Shown here: in pieces, positions 44,531 through 53,701 of the stretch
Position numbering within the stretch: position 1 is the stretch's first letter
How the letters are laid out: each line of letters starts with the position of its first letter
From: a bacterium
GTDB taxonomy: Bacteria > Hinthialibacterota > Hinthialibacteria > H5-UNCL2
Assembly: GCA_015075175.1 (NCBI GenBank)
Contig: JABTUV010000001.1
Coordinates: forward strand, 248,001 to 312,000
DNA: 64,000 nucleotides
Direction of reading: 5' to 3'
Position numbers and translations under genes: made by a program
Notes under the pieces: model-generated
Told to the model about the DNA's origin: nothing
Database searches by the model: none
What the model saw: the letters and a program-made list of their open reading frames with translations, nothing else

Positions 44531-45481
44531 TTGACGGCGAAGCTCAAGATTCTTTTGGTGTGCACGGGCAATACCTGCCGTTCCGCCATGGCGGAGGCGC
44601 TCTTGCGCCGGATTCTGCACGAGCGGGGCTACGATCACGTGGACGTGGCCTCGTCCGGGGTCGCCGCATGCGACGGGGTCGCCGCCAGTCCGGGCGCGCG
44701 GGCGGCTATGGCCCAGCTTGGCTTGGACCTCTCCCGGCACGCTTCGCGCGCGCTGACGTGGGAGGCCCTGGTGGACGCCGACTGGGTGCTCGCCATGGAG
44801 CACGTACACCTCGGTTATGTCCTGAACCTGGCGCCGGGCGCGGCCTACAAGTGCCGCTTGCTGGGCGAGTACAACTCGTCCGGGGTGGGGGAGGACATTC
44901 CAGACCCGTTCGGGCAGCCTCCGGAGGTGTTCGCGCACTGCGCGGACCGATTGGCATCCTGCCTGACGGCCTTTGTGGAACGGGAACTGGTGTCGGGCTC
45001 CCGGCCGCAACTGGCGCTGGCCTCCGACCATCACGGCGTCGAGCTGAAGGGGGCGCTGGTGGGCGAAGCTCAGGCGATGGGGTGGCGGTTGGTGGATTGT
45101 GGGGCTTCCGGTTCGGAGGCGGTGGATTACCCCGACCTGGCCTGGGAGGTGGCGCGGCTGGTCGTGCGCGGGCGGGTCAATTACGGGATTCTGGTATGCG
45201 ACAGCGGACTGGGCATGGACATCGCGGCCAACAAGCTGCCGGGGGTGCGCGCGGCGCTCTGCCACGATGTCGGCGCGGCCGAGATGGCCCGCCGCCACGT
45301 CGATGCCAACGTGCTCGTGCTCGGCGCCGTCGGTGTCTCGCAAGAGACCGCGCTGGAAATCTTCCGCGTCTGGATGGGCGCGTCGTTCGAGGGCGAGCGC
45401 CACGCCGCGCGCCTGGCCAAACTCTCCCGCTACGAGGCCCTGATCCAATCCCTGGCATCCAATTCGAGGTCAAGATCGTGA
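44531..45481 (+). CDS. Fusion of low-molecular-weight tyrosine/arginine phosphatase and ribose-5-phosphate isomerase B
   Basis: 316 residues. I chose the TTG at 44531, preceded by GGGAG at a good distance, because the fold begins at once (KLKILLVCTGNTCRSAMAEA). The catalytic CX5R loop is C11-TGNTC-R17, and DPF at about 118-120 supplies the general-acid Asp. From about residue 158 the protein is RpiB-like: LALASDHHGVELKGALVGEA, ILVCDSGLGMDIAANKLPGV, ARRHVDANVLVLGAVGV. The usual GTGIGM of RpiB is DSGLGM here; the active-site Cys before it is kept. In Bacillus the separate genes ywlE (protein arginine phosphatase) and ywlF (RpiB) are neighbours, so the fusion reflects a known pairing. The stop overlaps the nrdR start. 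Confidence 0.88.
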   Translation: MTAKLKILLVCTGNTCRSAMAEALLRRILHERGYDHVDVASSGVAACDGVAASPGARAAMAQLGLDLSRHASRALTWEALVDADWVLAMEHVHLGYVLNLAPGAAYKCRLLGEYNSSGVGEDIPDPFGQPPEVFAHCADRLASCLTAFVERELVSGSRPQLALASDHHGVELKGALVGEAQAMGWRLVDCGASGSEAVDYPDLAWEVARLVVRGRVNYGILVCDSGLGMDIAANKLPGVRAALCHDVGAAEMARRHVDANVLVLGAVGVSQETALEIFRVWMGASFEGERHAARLAKLSRYEALIQSLASNSRSRS

Positions 45482-45945
45482 AGTGTCCCTATTGCGGCGA
45501 AGACAACGACAAGGTCGTGGATTCCCGGTCGATGATGGAAGGCAACAGCATCCGGCGCCGCCGCGAGTGCCTCTCCTGCAACAATCGATTCACGACCTAC
45601 GAGCAGATCGACAGCATCCCGCTGATGGTGATCAAGCGCGACAAGCGCCGCGAGCCTTTCAACCCGCAGAAACTGGCCCACAGTATGCGCATCGCCTGCC
45701 AGAAACGCCCCGTCAGCGAGGAGCGCATCGAGGAACTCACGCGCAAGATCGAAATGAAGCTGACCTCGCTGATGAAGAAGGAGATCGAGTCGGAACTGAT
45801 CGGCGAGATGGTGATGAGCGAACTGCGCGGGCTGGACCAGATCGCCTACGTGCGCTTCGCCTCGGTCTATCGCGATTTCAAGGCGGTGGAGGAGTTCATT
45901 GCGGAGGCGTCGGAACTCTTGACCAAGCCGAGTCCGTCATCCTGA
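45478..45945 (+). CDS. nrdR: Transcriptional repressor NrdR
   Basis: 155 residues from a GTG at 45478 that overlaps the stop of the previous gene (GTGA), so the two are coupled. The zinc ribbon is formed by CPYCG and CLSCNNRF. The ATP-cone domain follows (PLMVIKRDKRREPFNPQKLA to the end). NrdR senses ATP/dATP and represses ribonucleotide reductase genes. No nrd gene is in the window. Length and domains are normal; an ordinary NrdR. Confidence 0.96.
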   Translation: MKCPYCGEDNDKVVDSRSMMEGNSIRRRRECLSCNNRFTTYEQIDSIPLMVIKRDKRREPFNPQKLAHSMRIACQKRPVSEERIEELTRKIEMKLTSLMKKEIESELIGEMVMSELRGLDQIAYVRFASVYRDFKAVEEFIAEASELLTKPSPSS

Positions 45946-46034
45946 AGCATCGTCATCGTACTCGTGCTCGTAATCGGCATTCGTACTCGTGCTCTTACTC
46001 GCACTGCACATGAACGATTCCACGCGATCGCTTC
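45946..46034. repeat. TCGTACTCGTGCTCGTAATCG simple repeat
   Basis: The short gap between nrdR and the methyltransferase gene consists of repeats of the word TCGTACTCGTGCTC (45955 and 45980) with ATTCGTACTCG and TTACTCGCACT variants. The same words occur at 31197-31236. Confidence 0.7.
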
Positions 46035-46892
46035 ATGACTAATCCGCCCGACCGCTATTCGGCTTCCCTCCTGTCCGCGATGGCCGCCATCCGTGGCGCG
46101 GACTTGCCGGACGAGCTGGCGCGTGTGGCGGATCCGAGCTACCTGGCGCAACCGCTTTCCCGCCTCTTGGATCACTTCCAGGCCGACAAGGCGGCGCCCG
46201 TGCTGGACTTCGGCTGCGGGCTGGCCGCCTCCAGCATCCTTTTGGCGCGATCGGGATTTGTGGACGTGTTGGGCGTGGACGTCCATGCCGAATGGATCGA
46301 GGTCGCCCGCCGGCGAGTTGCAGAAGAAGGACTCCAGGAACACGTCTGTCTCGCGGCGATTGGGGCAGAGCCTCCCTATGATCTGCCGGAGGGACATTTC
46401 CGCACGATCGTGCTCAACGCGGTACTCGAACACGTCCCGCCGAGTCTGCGGGGCCCGATTCTGGCCGAGTTGTGGCGGAAGCTGGCGCCGGGCGGGCGGC
46501 TCTTATTGCGCGAGACGCCCAACGCGCTCTGGCCGATCGACTCTCACTTCACGGGACTGCCGCTGGTGTTTTATCTTCCCGTCAACATGCGCTCGGCGTA
46601 TGCGAGGCGATGCTGCCGGCGCTGCGCGTGCGACGAGTCGCTGGAGTCGCTGATCAGTCGCGGACTTGCGCCGCCGAGCTATTTTGAGCTGCGACGCGCG
46701 CTGCCCGCCGCCGAGGTGCTGAACCGCACACTGGGCGGAGACGTGGAGTTCTACTTTGCGGAGGCGCGGGGACTGCGGCGCGCCTTGGGGGCGGTGTTTC
46801 GCCTCATCGAGCCGGTCTCCCGCGCCGTCGGCGTTCCGGTTGCGGCCTTCTTTCCCTATCTGGCGCTGGGTTTTCGCAAACGGCCCTCGTGA
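46035..46892 (+). CDS. Class I SAM-dependent methyltransferase
   Basis: 285 residues. Motif I is VLDFGCGLAASSILLA (about residues 56-71) and the acidic residue of motif II is in LGVDVHAEW. Motif IV reads IVLNAVLEHVPP, and motif VI begins LAPGGRLLLRETPN. The C-terminal half is hydrophobic in places and unlike common methyltransferases (YLPVNMRSAYARRCCRRCAC; RLIEPVSRAVGVPVAAFFPY), perhaps for a lipid or sugar acceptor. Substrate unknown. It follows nrdR by 89 bp of simple repeats. Confidence 0.8.
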   Translation: MTNPPDRYSASLLSAMAAIRGADLPDELARVADPSYLAQPLSRLLDHFQADKAAPVLDFGCGLAASSILLARSGFVDVLGVDVHAEWIEVARRRVAEEGLQEHVCLAAIGAEPPYDLPEGHFRTIVLNAVLEHVPPSLRGPILAELWRKLAPGGRLLLRETPNALWPIDSHFTGLPLVFYLPVNMRSAYARRCCRRCACDESLESLISRGLAPPSYFELRRALPAAEVLNRTLGGDVEFYFAEARGLRRALGAVFRLIEPVSRAVGVPVAAFFPYLALGFRKRPS

Positions 46893-46914
46893 AAGCAAGG
46901 GGCGCCCGGCACAC

Positions 46915-48375
46915 TCACCCCATGAACGTGCCGTGTTGCAGATAAGCCTGGTGGATACGACTCATGTAGGGCAGGAAGCGGACGCCGAAGAGGCCCTTGG
47001 AGGCGGGCGACAGCGCTTCAAGCAGGGCGTCGGTCTGACCCAGGGCGGCCAGGGCCGTGGCGCGCAGCGCGCGGGCAGCCTCGTGGTCGCCGGCAGCCGC
47101 CTTGATGGCCGCTTCCAGCTGCAGCTGGCGGGCACGCGCCAGCTTGACGCTGTACCGCAGGAAGTCCAGCCGCAGCGCGCGCGGGTCGTGAAGCCTCCGC
47201 TGCTTGCAGGCGCGCAAGAGCAGTCCCAGCTGCTTCTGCGCCGCCTCACCCAGCGCGTGAAGCATCTCCCAGCGCGCGGGATCGGTTCGTTCAGGATACC
47301 GCAGCTCGCTGTGAGCGAGCAGCTTGCCCGCCGCGCTCTCCAATTCGCTCCACGTTTGCGCATATTCTCCGACCAGCCGCAGGCGCAGCTCCCCCGGCTC
47401 GACCTGGGACGAGCGCGTCCAGAGCGCATACGCCGGGAACGTCGGCGCGTGCGCCAGGATCGAGTAGTCGTCGAAGTAGAGATTGCTGATGCTTCTGACG
47501 CCGATACTGTGATAGAAGTTCAGGTCTTCATACAGCGTCTGCAACAGCGGAGCGTACAGCCCTCCAAAGAGTACCGAGTCCATGTGGTACTCGAAAACGT
47601 GCACGCGGCCTGAAAAAATGCGCAGATACTCTGTCAGGCCTGCGGCGAGCGGTGCGTTGTAAGCGTCCGGCCCGGCGAGGCCGAAGCGGTAGCTGCGGTC
47701 GCGCGGCGCGAACTCCACGGCGACTTTCGGATGCGGAGAAATCGAAAGATTAGGTATGATGGTATCATAGTATGCCAGATAGGCTATTTCCGGAGCGTTG
47801 ACGCGACGCTCTACGTGTTCGGCGATATAGTTGCATAGCAGCAGGAGTTGATCCTGCGGGGTCAGTCTTTGGCAGTGTTTGCAGTAGCACCAGCCGCCGC
47901 CGCGGATGTCGGCGCCCCAGAAGTGCAGCAGTGGCGTCTCGGGGTGGGCGTCGAGCAGCTTGTCGATGCCCGCGAGGATGACTTTGAGCGCGACGGCGCT
48001 GTGGGGGCAGCAGTTGCCGTCGGGCGCGCGCTCGCCGTGTTGATTGAGGCGAAAGGCCTCGGGGATGTCGCGAATGCGCTCGCGCGGCAGAAGCGTGGGG
48101 AGGATATGGCCGCCGTGCTCGATTCCGATGCCGCGGCGGCGCAGCGCCTCCGCCATGGGGGGAATCTCGTCCCAGGTGTCGCCCGGATGATGAATCCACA
48201 AGAAGCGGTTGAGGCCGGAGTCGGCCATCCACTCGACGAACTGCTCGTCGCTTGCGCGCCGCGCCTGCAAAGCCTGGGCGTCGGCGTAGTACCACATCTT
48301 GATGTCGCTGCAAAAACAACGTCGCGCGAAGCGGGGGTTGTCGGGAAGCGGGACGGGTACGGGCCAGGGTCGCAC
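46915..48375 (-). CDS. DUF4838-type glycosidase-like protein
   Basis: About 486 residues. I chose the GTG at 48375 because GGAGG lies 5 bases upstream; a TTG 18 codons earlier is also possible. DUF4838 (alpha-glucuronidase-like) marks are WMADSGLNRFLWIHHPGDTW, CCPHSAVALKVILAGIDKLL, FWGADIRGGGWCYCKHCQRL with a CxCxxC cluster, and YYDTI. The family is thought to act on plant or algal polysaccharides. No signal peptide is visible, so it would act in the cytoplasm. It is divergent from the alpha-mannosidase gene, with a shared 110-bp control region. Confidence 0.7.
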   Translation of the reverse strand: MRPWPVPVPLPDNPRFARRCFCSDIKMWYYADAQALQARRASDEQFVEWMADSGLNRFLWIHHPGDTWDEIPPMAEALRRRGIGIEHGGHILPTLLPRERIRDIPEAFRLNQHGERAPDGNCCPHSAVALKVILAGIDKLLDAHPETPLLHFWGADIRGGGWCYCKHCQRLTPQDQLLLLCNYIAEHVERRVNAPEIAYLAYYDTIIPNLSISPHPKVAVEFAPRDRSYRFGLAGPDAYNAPLAAGLTEYLRIFSGRVHVFEYHMDSVLFGGLYAPLLQTLYEDLNFYHSIGVRSISNLYFDDYSILAHAPTFPAYALWTRSSQVEPGELRLRLVGEYAQTWSELESAAGKLLAHSELRYPERTDPARWEMLHALGEAAQKQLGLLLRACKQRRLHDPRALRLDFLRYSVKLARARQLQLEAAIKAAAGDHEAARALRATALAALGQTDALLEALSPASKGLFGVRFLPYMSRIHQAYLQHGTFMG

Positions 48376-48450
48376 GGGGGCCTCCGGGAGTATTGCAGCA
48401 GCATAAGCGACGGGAGCGCTTCTTGGCAAGGATGCAGCATGGCGGCCCGC

Positions 48451-48478
48451 TTGACAACCCGTCGCGTTGCCTTACATT
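48451..48478 (+). promoter_or_regulatory. Promoter of the alpha-mannosidase operon, giving a near-leaderless mRNA
   Basis: TTGACA (48451-48456), 16-base spacer, TACATT (48473-48478). The expected start (about 48485) is only about two bases before the ATG at 48487, and no Shine-Dalgarno sequence precedes that ATG. The mRNA is therefore predicted to be leaderless or nearly so. Confidence 0.5.
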
Positions 48479-48486
48479 AGCCCATC

Positions 48487-51204
48487 ATGGAGAGTTCCCC
48501 CCGCGTCGGCATCGTGGTTCCGCATACCCACTGGGACCGGGCGTGGTACAACCCGTTCGAGGAGTTCCGGGTCGTCCTCGTGGACCGCATCAGGCGCCTC
48601 CTCGACCTTCTGGAACGCCGCCCGGAGTATACGTGCTTCGTGTTCGACGGGCAGATGGTTCCCTTCGAGGATTATCTGGAGATTCATCCCGAGGACCGGC
48701 CCCGGCTGGAGCGTCAGGTGCGCGCAGGACGGTTGATCGTCGGGCCGTGGTACGTCCTGCCCGACGAGTATCTCGTGTCCGGCGAGTCGCTGGTGCGCAA
48801 TCTCCTCATCGGCATGAAACGCGCCGACGAGCTGGGACGATGTATGAGGGTCGGCTACATTCCCGATCCCTTCGGACACGTCAGCCAGTTGCCGCAAATC
48901 CTCGCCGGTTTCGGCATCGACAGCGCCATCTTCGCGCGCGGACTGGGCAATGACTCGGAGCGGTTGGGAATCGAGTTCGAGTGGCAGTCGGCGTGTCCTG
49001 ACATCTCCGTCATGGCCGTGCACCAGATCGGGTCGTACATCAACCTTCATGCGTGGGGCGTGCCGCTGCGGGAGCCGCTGGATACGGAGAAACTGAACTA
49101 TGATGCCGCGTTGCGGCGGTTGATGGAGATCACGCGGCAGATGGAAGCGGCGCGGCCGGCGACGCCGTATCTGCTTTTGTCCAACGGCATGGACCACTAT
49201 CCGGCGCAGCCCGGTTTGCCCGAGTTGATCGCGGAGATGAATCGCCGGCAGTCGCGCGTGCGACTGAGACACGGAAGTTTCGAGGATTTCGTGCGCGCGG
49301 TGCAGTCGGAGAAACCCCGGTTGGAGAAATACCGCGGCGAGTTGCACGACGGCAAGCATCATTTTATTCTTTCAGGCGTGTTTTCATCGCGGATGCCGTT
49401 GAAGCAGGAGAACTTCGGCTGCCAGAATCTGTTGGAGAGCGTTACCGAGCCGCTGGCGACGTGGGCGTGGTTGCTTGGGCGCGATTATCCGTCGGGCCTG
49501 CTGGATTACGCCTGGCGCACCTTGATGAAAAACCACCCGCACGACGACATCTGCGGCTGCAGCACGGATGAAGTGCACGAGGATATGTGGCCGCGATTCA
49601 AACATGTCAGGGAGGTGGGCCGGCGCGTCGCCGACCGGAGCCTGGCCGACATGGGCGGGGAAGCGGGCGAGGGACTGTCGCTGTACGTGTTCAATCCGCA
49701 CACGGAGACGCGGGATATACCGGTGAGACTTTACCCGCACAACGTCCGCACACGATCCGCGGTCGTTTCTGATGGAGCGTTCGTCGATGGCCGAGGCAAT
49801 GCGGTTCCGACTTCGGCTGTGTTCGTGAATGAGCGTCGCGCGACATTGCGGCGCGACGAGGAAGACACGTCGGTCAGACTTTACGATGCTCATATTCACC
49901 TCCATGCTCCCGCGGTACCCGGCTTGGGCGTTGTGGAGTACCGGTACGACCAACACGCGCATGTCGAGGTTGCGGATGAACTCTCGTATAGAAAGAACAG
50001 CATCAGCAATGCCTACCTTAGACTGAGTGCGGCCAAGGACGGCACGTTGAGTCTTCTGGACAAGATCAGCGGAAAATCGCTGCGCGGGTTCGTGTTCGAA
50101 GACGAACCGGACATGGGTGACGAGTACGATTTTTCCCCTTTGCCGCCTGAGCGCCATCAAGTCACGACCACCCGTTACTGGAGGCACGATGTCACCACGT
50201 ATCTGCGGCCGCACGGGGTCGTGGAGCTGTGCATGCAGGGTGGGATGAGCCTGCTCGCCGCGCTAGGGGCCGAGAAGTGGCCACGTGGTTTGCGCACGGC
50301 GGAGTGCTTCATCTGGACCATGGCAAGGCTTTATCCCGGCAGTCGGCGCGTGGAATTCGAGACGAGAGTCTTGAACGGTGTGCGAGACCACCGTCTCCGC
50401 GCGGTTTTCCCCACCGGGATCAACGTTGACCACACTTATGCCGACAGCGCGTTCGACATCGTGAAGCGCGCGATCGGCGGCGGTCACGGCGAAGGTTGGG
50501 CGCAACCCTCACAACCCACGCACCACGCCCACAGTCGCGTGCTGGTGGAGTCAAGGGACTTCGGTGTGGCGTTGTTCCACCGGGGAACTCCAGAATACGA
50601 GGCACGGCTCGGCAAGAGGGGCGTGGAGCTCTGCCTCACGCTGTTGCGCTGCGTGGGGAGACTCTCCGGGAACGATTTGCTGACGCGGTCCGGCGGCGCC
50701 GGACCGGAATATTCGACGTCGCAGTCTCAGTGTCCCGGATGCCATACCTTCGAATATGCCCTCGAGCTTTACGACGGTCCGTCCCGGCGCGAGGAGGTCC
50801 TCTCACACGGACGCGGCTATGCGCTGGGGGGCTATGCGCGTCTCTCCATTCTTCCGAAGAGGCCTGAAATGCCCCCGTCGCTCGTGCAACTGCATGGTAA
50901 GGGCGTCGAGTTGTCTGCGCTGAAAAAGTGCGAGACGCGCGACAGCGTCATCCTGCGCTTCTGGAATACCTCGGGCAAGAGGACGAGCGCGCGCATCAGG
51001 CCGGCATTTCGAGTTCTCTCAGCGTTTCTCTGCAACCTGCGCGAGGAACGCGGAGTACCTCTCGCCATCGACCGGCGCGGCACAGTGAGAATAGACGTGC
51101 GCGCGGGAGAGATTGTCACAGTTGAACTAGTTTCCGATTTGGATGCGCCTTTTGGGTTCCAACGTACGCCGCCGAAGTACGGCGACGTGACCCGGTTGCC
51201 GTAA
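48487..51204 (+). CDS. GH38 alpha-mannosidase
   Basis: 905 residues. The N-terminal catalytic domain opens with the GH38 zinc-site motif VVPHTHWDRAWYNPFEEFRV. It contains MRVGYIPDPFGHVSQLPQIL with the expected nucleophile/zinc Asp region, and LMKNHPHDDICGCSTDEVHE with HPHDD, another conserved GH38 site. The middle and C-terminal beta domains follow (VVEYRYDQ, FPTGINVD). There is no signal peptide. It trims alpha-mannosides from oligosaccharides. It is the first gene of a three-gene plus-strand operon with a GT2-methyltransferase fusion and a GH5 glycosidase. Confidence 0.9.
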   Translation: MESSPRVGIVVPHTHWDRAWYNPFEEFRVVLVDRIRRLLDLLERRPEYTCFVFDGQMVPFEDYLEIHPEDRPRLERQVRAGRLIVGPWYVLPDEYLVSGESLVRNLLIGMKRADELGRCMRVGYIPDPFGHVSQLPQILAGFGIDSAIFARGLGNDSERLGIEFEWQSACPDISVMAVHQIGSYINLHAWGVPLREPLDTEKLNYDAALRRLMEITRQMEAARPATPYLLLSNGMDHYPAQPGLPELIAEMNRRQSRVRLRHGSFEDFVRAVQSEKPRLEKYRGELHDGKHHFILSGVFSSRMPLKQENFGCQNLLESVTEPLATWAWLLGRDYPSGLLDYAWRTLMKNHPHDDICGCSTDEVHEDMWPRFKHVREVGRRVADRSLADMGGEAGEGLSLYVFNPHTETRDIPVRLYPHNVRTRSAVVSDGAFVDGRGNAVPTSAVFVNERRATLRRDEEDTSVRLYDAHIHLHAPAVPGLGVVEYRYDQHAHVEVADELSYRKNSISNAYLRLSAAKDGTLSLLDKISGKSLRGFVFEDEPDMGDEYDFSPLPPERHQVTTTRYWRHDVTTYLRPHGVVELCMQGGMSLLAALGAEKWPRGLRTAECFIWTMARLYPGSRRVEFETRVLNGVRDHRLRAVFPTGINVDHTYADSAFDIVKRAIGGGHGEGWAQPSQPTHHAHSRVLVESRDFGVALFHRGTPEYEARLGKRGVELCLTLLRCVGRLSGNDLLTRSGGAGPEYSTSQSQCPGCHTFEYALELYDGPSRREEVLSHGRGYALGGYARLSILPKRPEMPPSLVQLHGKGVELSALKKCETRDSVILRFWNTSGKRTSARIRPAFRVLSAFLCNLREERGVPLAIDRRGTVRIDVRAGEIVTVELVSDLDAPFGFQRTPPKYGDVTRLP

Positions 51205-51206
51205 CC

Positions 51207-52490
51207 ATGAGTTGTGAACTCACCATCCTCCTTCCTGTGCTTGACGAGGCCATGAACCTGGAAGTGCTCCTGCCGGCTATTCATGATGTGGCGGGCAGGC
51301 TGTCGGTCTCCTACGAAATCCTCGTGGTGGATGGAGGCTCACAGGACGGCAGTCGGGAGATTGCGGACCGACGGGGCGCGCGCACGCTGGCGCAGGAGAG
51401 TCCGGGTTACGGGGGCGCGCTGCGCGACGGCATCCGGGCCGCGCGCGGCCGCTTCATTCTCACCATGGATAGTGACCTGTCGCACGATCCGATCGTCATC
51501 ACGCAGCTCTTCGCCGCCCGCCACAAGGCGGACGTCATCGTCGCCAGCCGCTACATGCCCGGAGGCGAGGCGGACATGCCGCGCCTGCGCTACTGGCTTT
51601 CGCGCACACTCAACGTGGTCTTTCGCTTCGTCCTGTCCCTGTCGGTGCGCGACGTCTCCAGCGGATTTCGATTGTATCGGGCCGCGATCTTCCGGGAGAT
51701 CGATATTACGCGGCGGAACTTCGACGCGCTGGAGGAGATTTTGGTCAAGGCGCTGGCGCGCGGCTTCCGGCTGCTGGAACTGCCGTTTCGCTACAAGCCG
51801 CGCCATACCGGCGAGACGCACGCGCGCCTGTGGGCGTTCGGCAGGGCGTATCTCGGAACGCTCTTTCAAATGTGGAAGTTGCGGAACTCCATCTCGTCGG
51901 CGGACTATGATTATCGCGCGTACTTTTCACGCCACCCCTATCAGCGCTTCTGGCAGCGGCGGCGGTTCTCCATCATCGCCCGCATGTCGCACTGTCCGCC
52001 GCGCATCCTTGACGTGGGCTGCGGCAGCAGCTACATGATTACGGCGTTCCCGCAGGCGGTGGTGTGTGACGTGTTGCACCACAAGCTGCGGTTCGTCGGT
52101 CGCATGACGAGTCGCCGGACGTGCGCCAGTGTTTTTGCGCTGCCGTTTCCCGACGGACATTTCGACGAGGTGATCTGCTCGCAGGTGATCGAACACGTGC
52201 CGCGGGACGAGCGCGTGTTGGACGAACTTGCGCGCGTATTGGCGCCGGGAGGCCGACTGATTATCGGAACGCCCGATTACGGGCGCTGGCAGTGGCGCGT
52301 GATCGAGTGGATTTACGCACGGGTCAACCCCGTGGGCTACGCGGACGAGCATATCACGCATTATACGCGGGAAACGCTGACGCGCGAGCTCCTGCGGCGC
52401 GGGCTGGTAGTGGAGGAGTTTCGTTACATCCACGGCGCCGAGCTGATCGTGAGGGCGAGGTGGGGTCGGGAAGGAGGGATGCGGCGATGA
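51207..52490 (+). CDS. GT2 glycosyltransferase fused to a class I methyltransferase
   Basis: 427 residues, starting 2 bp after the mannosidase stop. Residues 1-235 are a dolichyl-phosphate-mannose-synthase-like GT2 (LTILLPVLDEAMNLEVLLPA, VVDGGSQDGS, TMDSDLSHDP with the metal-binding DSD, VRDVSSGFRLYR). Residues about 265-420 are a SAM methyltransferase (RILDVGCGSSYMITAFPQAV, FDEVICSQVIEHVPRDERVL, LAPGGRLIIGTPDYGRWQWR). No C-terminal membrane helices are seen, unlike many DPM synthases. The two activities in one chain suggest making and then methylating a sugar-lipid or capping a glycan. Substrates are unknown. Its stop overlaps the GH5 start (ATGA). Confidence 0.85.
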   Translation: MSCELTILLPVLDEAMNLEVLLPAIHDVAGRLSVSYEILVVDGGSQDGSREIADRRGARTLAQESPGYGGALRDGIRAARGRFILTMDSDLSHDPIVITQLFAARHKADVIVASRYMPGGEADMPRLRYWLSRTLNVVFRFVLSLSVRDVSSGFRLYRAAIFREIDITRRNFDALEEILVKALARGFRLLELPFRYKPRHTGETHARLWAFGRAYLGTLFQMWKLRNSISSADYDYRAYFSRHPYQRFWQRRRFSIIARMSHCPPRILDVGCGSSYMITAFPQAVVCDVLHHKLRFVGRMTSRRTCASVFALPFPDGHFDEVICSQVIEHVPRDERVLDELARVLAPGGRLIIGTPDYGRWQWRVIEWIYARVNPVGYADEHITHYTRETLTRELLRRGLVVEEFRYIHGAELIVRARWGREGGMRR

Positions 52491-53578
52491 TTTTGGACCG
52501 GCGCGAGTTCATTGCGGACGTCAGCGCGGCGGCTCTGGGAAGTGTGATTTGCGGGAAGGTCGGTCGGGCGGAAGAACCTTCGCGCGTTGTCTCGGCGGCA
52601 AGTGCGGGTAATCTGCCGCGCTGGCGGGGCTTCAACCTGCTTGCGAAGTTCAACGCCGCCCGCCCGCGCCCCTTTAAGGAGGAGGATTTCGCCGTGATCG
52701 CGGAGTGGGGGTTCGACTTTGTTCGACTGCCCCTCAATTATCGCTGCTGGAGCTCGCCCGCCGACTGGAGGCGGATGGACGAGGCGCAGCTGGTTGACAT
52801 CGACAAGGCGGTCGAATATGGGCGCAAATACGGGGTGCACGTGAACCTCAACTTTCATCGCGCGCCGGGTTACGCAACCAACAGTCCGGACGAGAAGATG
52901 TCGCTATGGAAGGACGAGGAGGCGCAGGAGGCGTGCGCCTGGCAATGGGGGCGTTTCGCGGGGCGCTACAAGGGCGTCCCGTCGTCGCGGCTCAGTTTCA
53001 ATCTTATCAACGAACCGCACGATGTGAGTGAAGAGGTCTGCGCGCGCGTGTGCCAGCGGCTGATTGCGGCGATACGCGAAGTGGACGCCGAGCGCCTCAT
53101 CATTGCGGACGGCGTCAACTGGGCCACACGGCCTATCTTGACGTTGGCGGATGCCAACGTGGCGCAAAGTATGCACGTATACGACCCGATGCAGGTCACG
53201 CACTACCGCGCGTCGTGGGTAGCCGCGTCGATGCATTGGCCCGTGCCGCGCTGGCCGCTGAAGGTTCGTGAAGGCGACGTATGGGACCGGGAACGACTCA
53301 GGAAAGAGCGCGTGCCGGCCTGGAAGGCGCTGCAGGCCAAGGGAGTCGGCGTTCACGTGGGCGAGTTCGGTTGCTTCAACCGCACGCCGCACGCGGTCGC
53401 GCTAGCGTGGTTGGAGGATGTGCTGTCGATTTTCAGGCAGAACGGATGGGGCTGGGCGTTGTGGAACCTGGAGGGCGGCTTCGGCGTCCTGGAGAGCGGT
53501 CGGTCGGATGTGTCGTACGAGGATTGTAAGGGGCGGAAGCTGGATAGGGTGATGCTGGAAACGCTGAGAGGGGGGTAG
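52487..53578 (+). CDS. GH5-family glycoside hydrolase, exported
   Basis: 363 residues starting at ATG 52487, overlapping the previous stop. The N-terminus has a Tat-like signal (DRREFIADVSAAALGSVICG). The GH5 TIM-barrel motifs are clear: GFDFVRLPLNYRCWSSPADW, the acid/base Glu in LSFNLINEPHD, HVYDPMQVTHY, and the nucleophile Glu in GVHVGEFGCFN. This family includes endoglucanases and mannanases; with a GH38 enzyme in the same operon, a mannan-type substrate is plausible but unproven. Confidence 0.88.
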   Translation: MILDRREFIADVSAAALGSVICGKVGRAEEPSRVVSAASAGNLPRWRGFNLLAKFNAARPRPFKEEDFAVIAEWGFDFVRLPLNYRCWSSPADWRRMDEAQLVDIDKAVEYGRKYGVHVNLNFHRAPGYATNSPDEKMSLWKDEEAQEACAWQWGRFAGRYKGVPSSRLSFNLINEPHDVSEEVCARVCQRLIAAIREVDAERLIIADGVNWATRPILTLADANVAQSMHVYDPMQVTHYRASWVAASMHWPVPRWPLKVREGDVWDRERLRKERVPAWKALQAKGVGVHVGEFGCFNRTPHAVALAWLEDVLSIFRQNGWGWALWNLEGGFGVLESGRSDVSYEDCKGRKLDRVMLETLRGG

Positions 53579-53591
53579 GAGGGGGAGTAGC

Positions 53592-53673
53592 TCGCGCAGA
53601 GGCGCAGAGGGCGCGGAGGGGAGTCATAAGGGTCGCGCAGAGGCGCAGAAGGCGCGGAGAGAATAGTAATACG
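53592..53673 (+). repeat. 41-bp GCGCAGAGGCGCAGAGGGCG repeat array, left side
   Basis: Two copies of a 41-bp unit (TCGCGCAGAGGCGCAGAGGG..., starting 53592 and 53633) begin 14 bp after the GH5 stop. They are in inverted orientation relative to the array at 54249-54398 on the other side of the GxxExxY gene. Confidence 0.85.
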
Positions 53674-53701
53674 AATCAATGAGACAGACGTAATACTTGC
53701 C

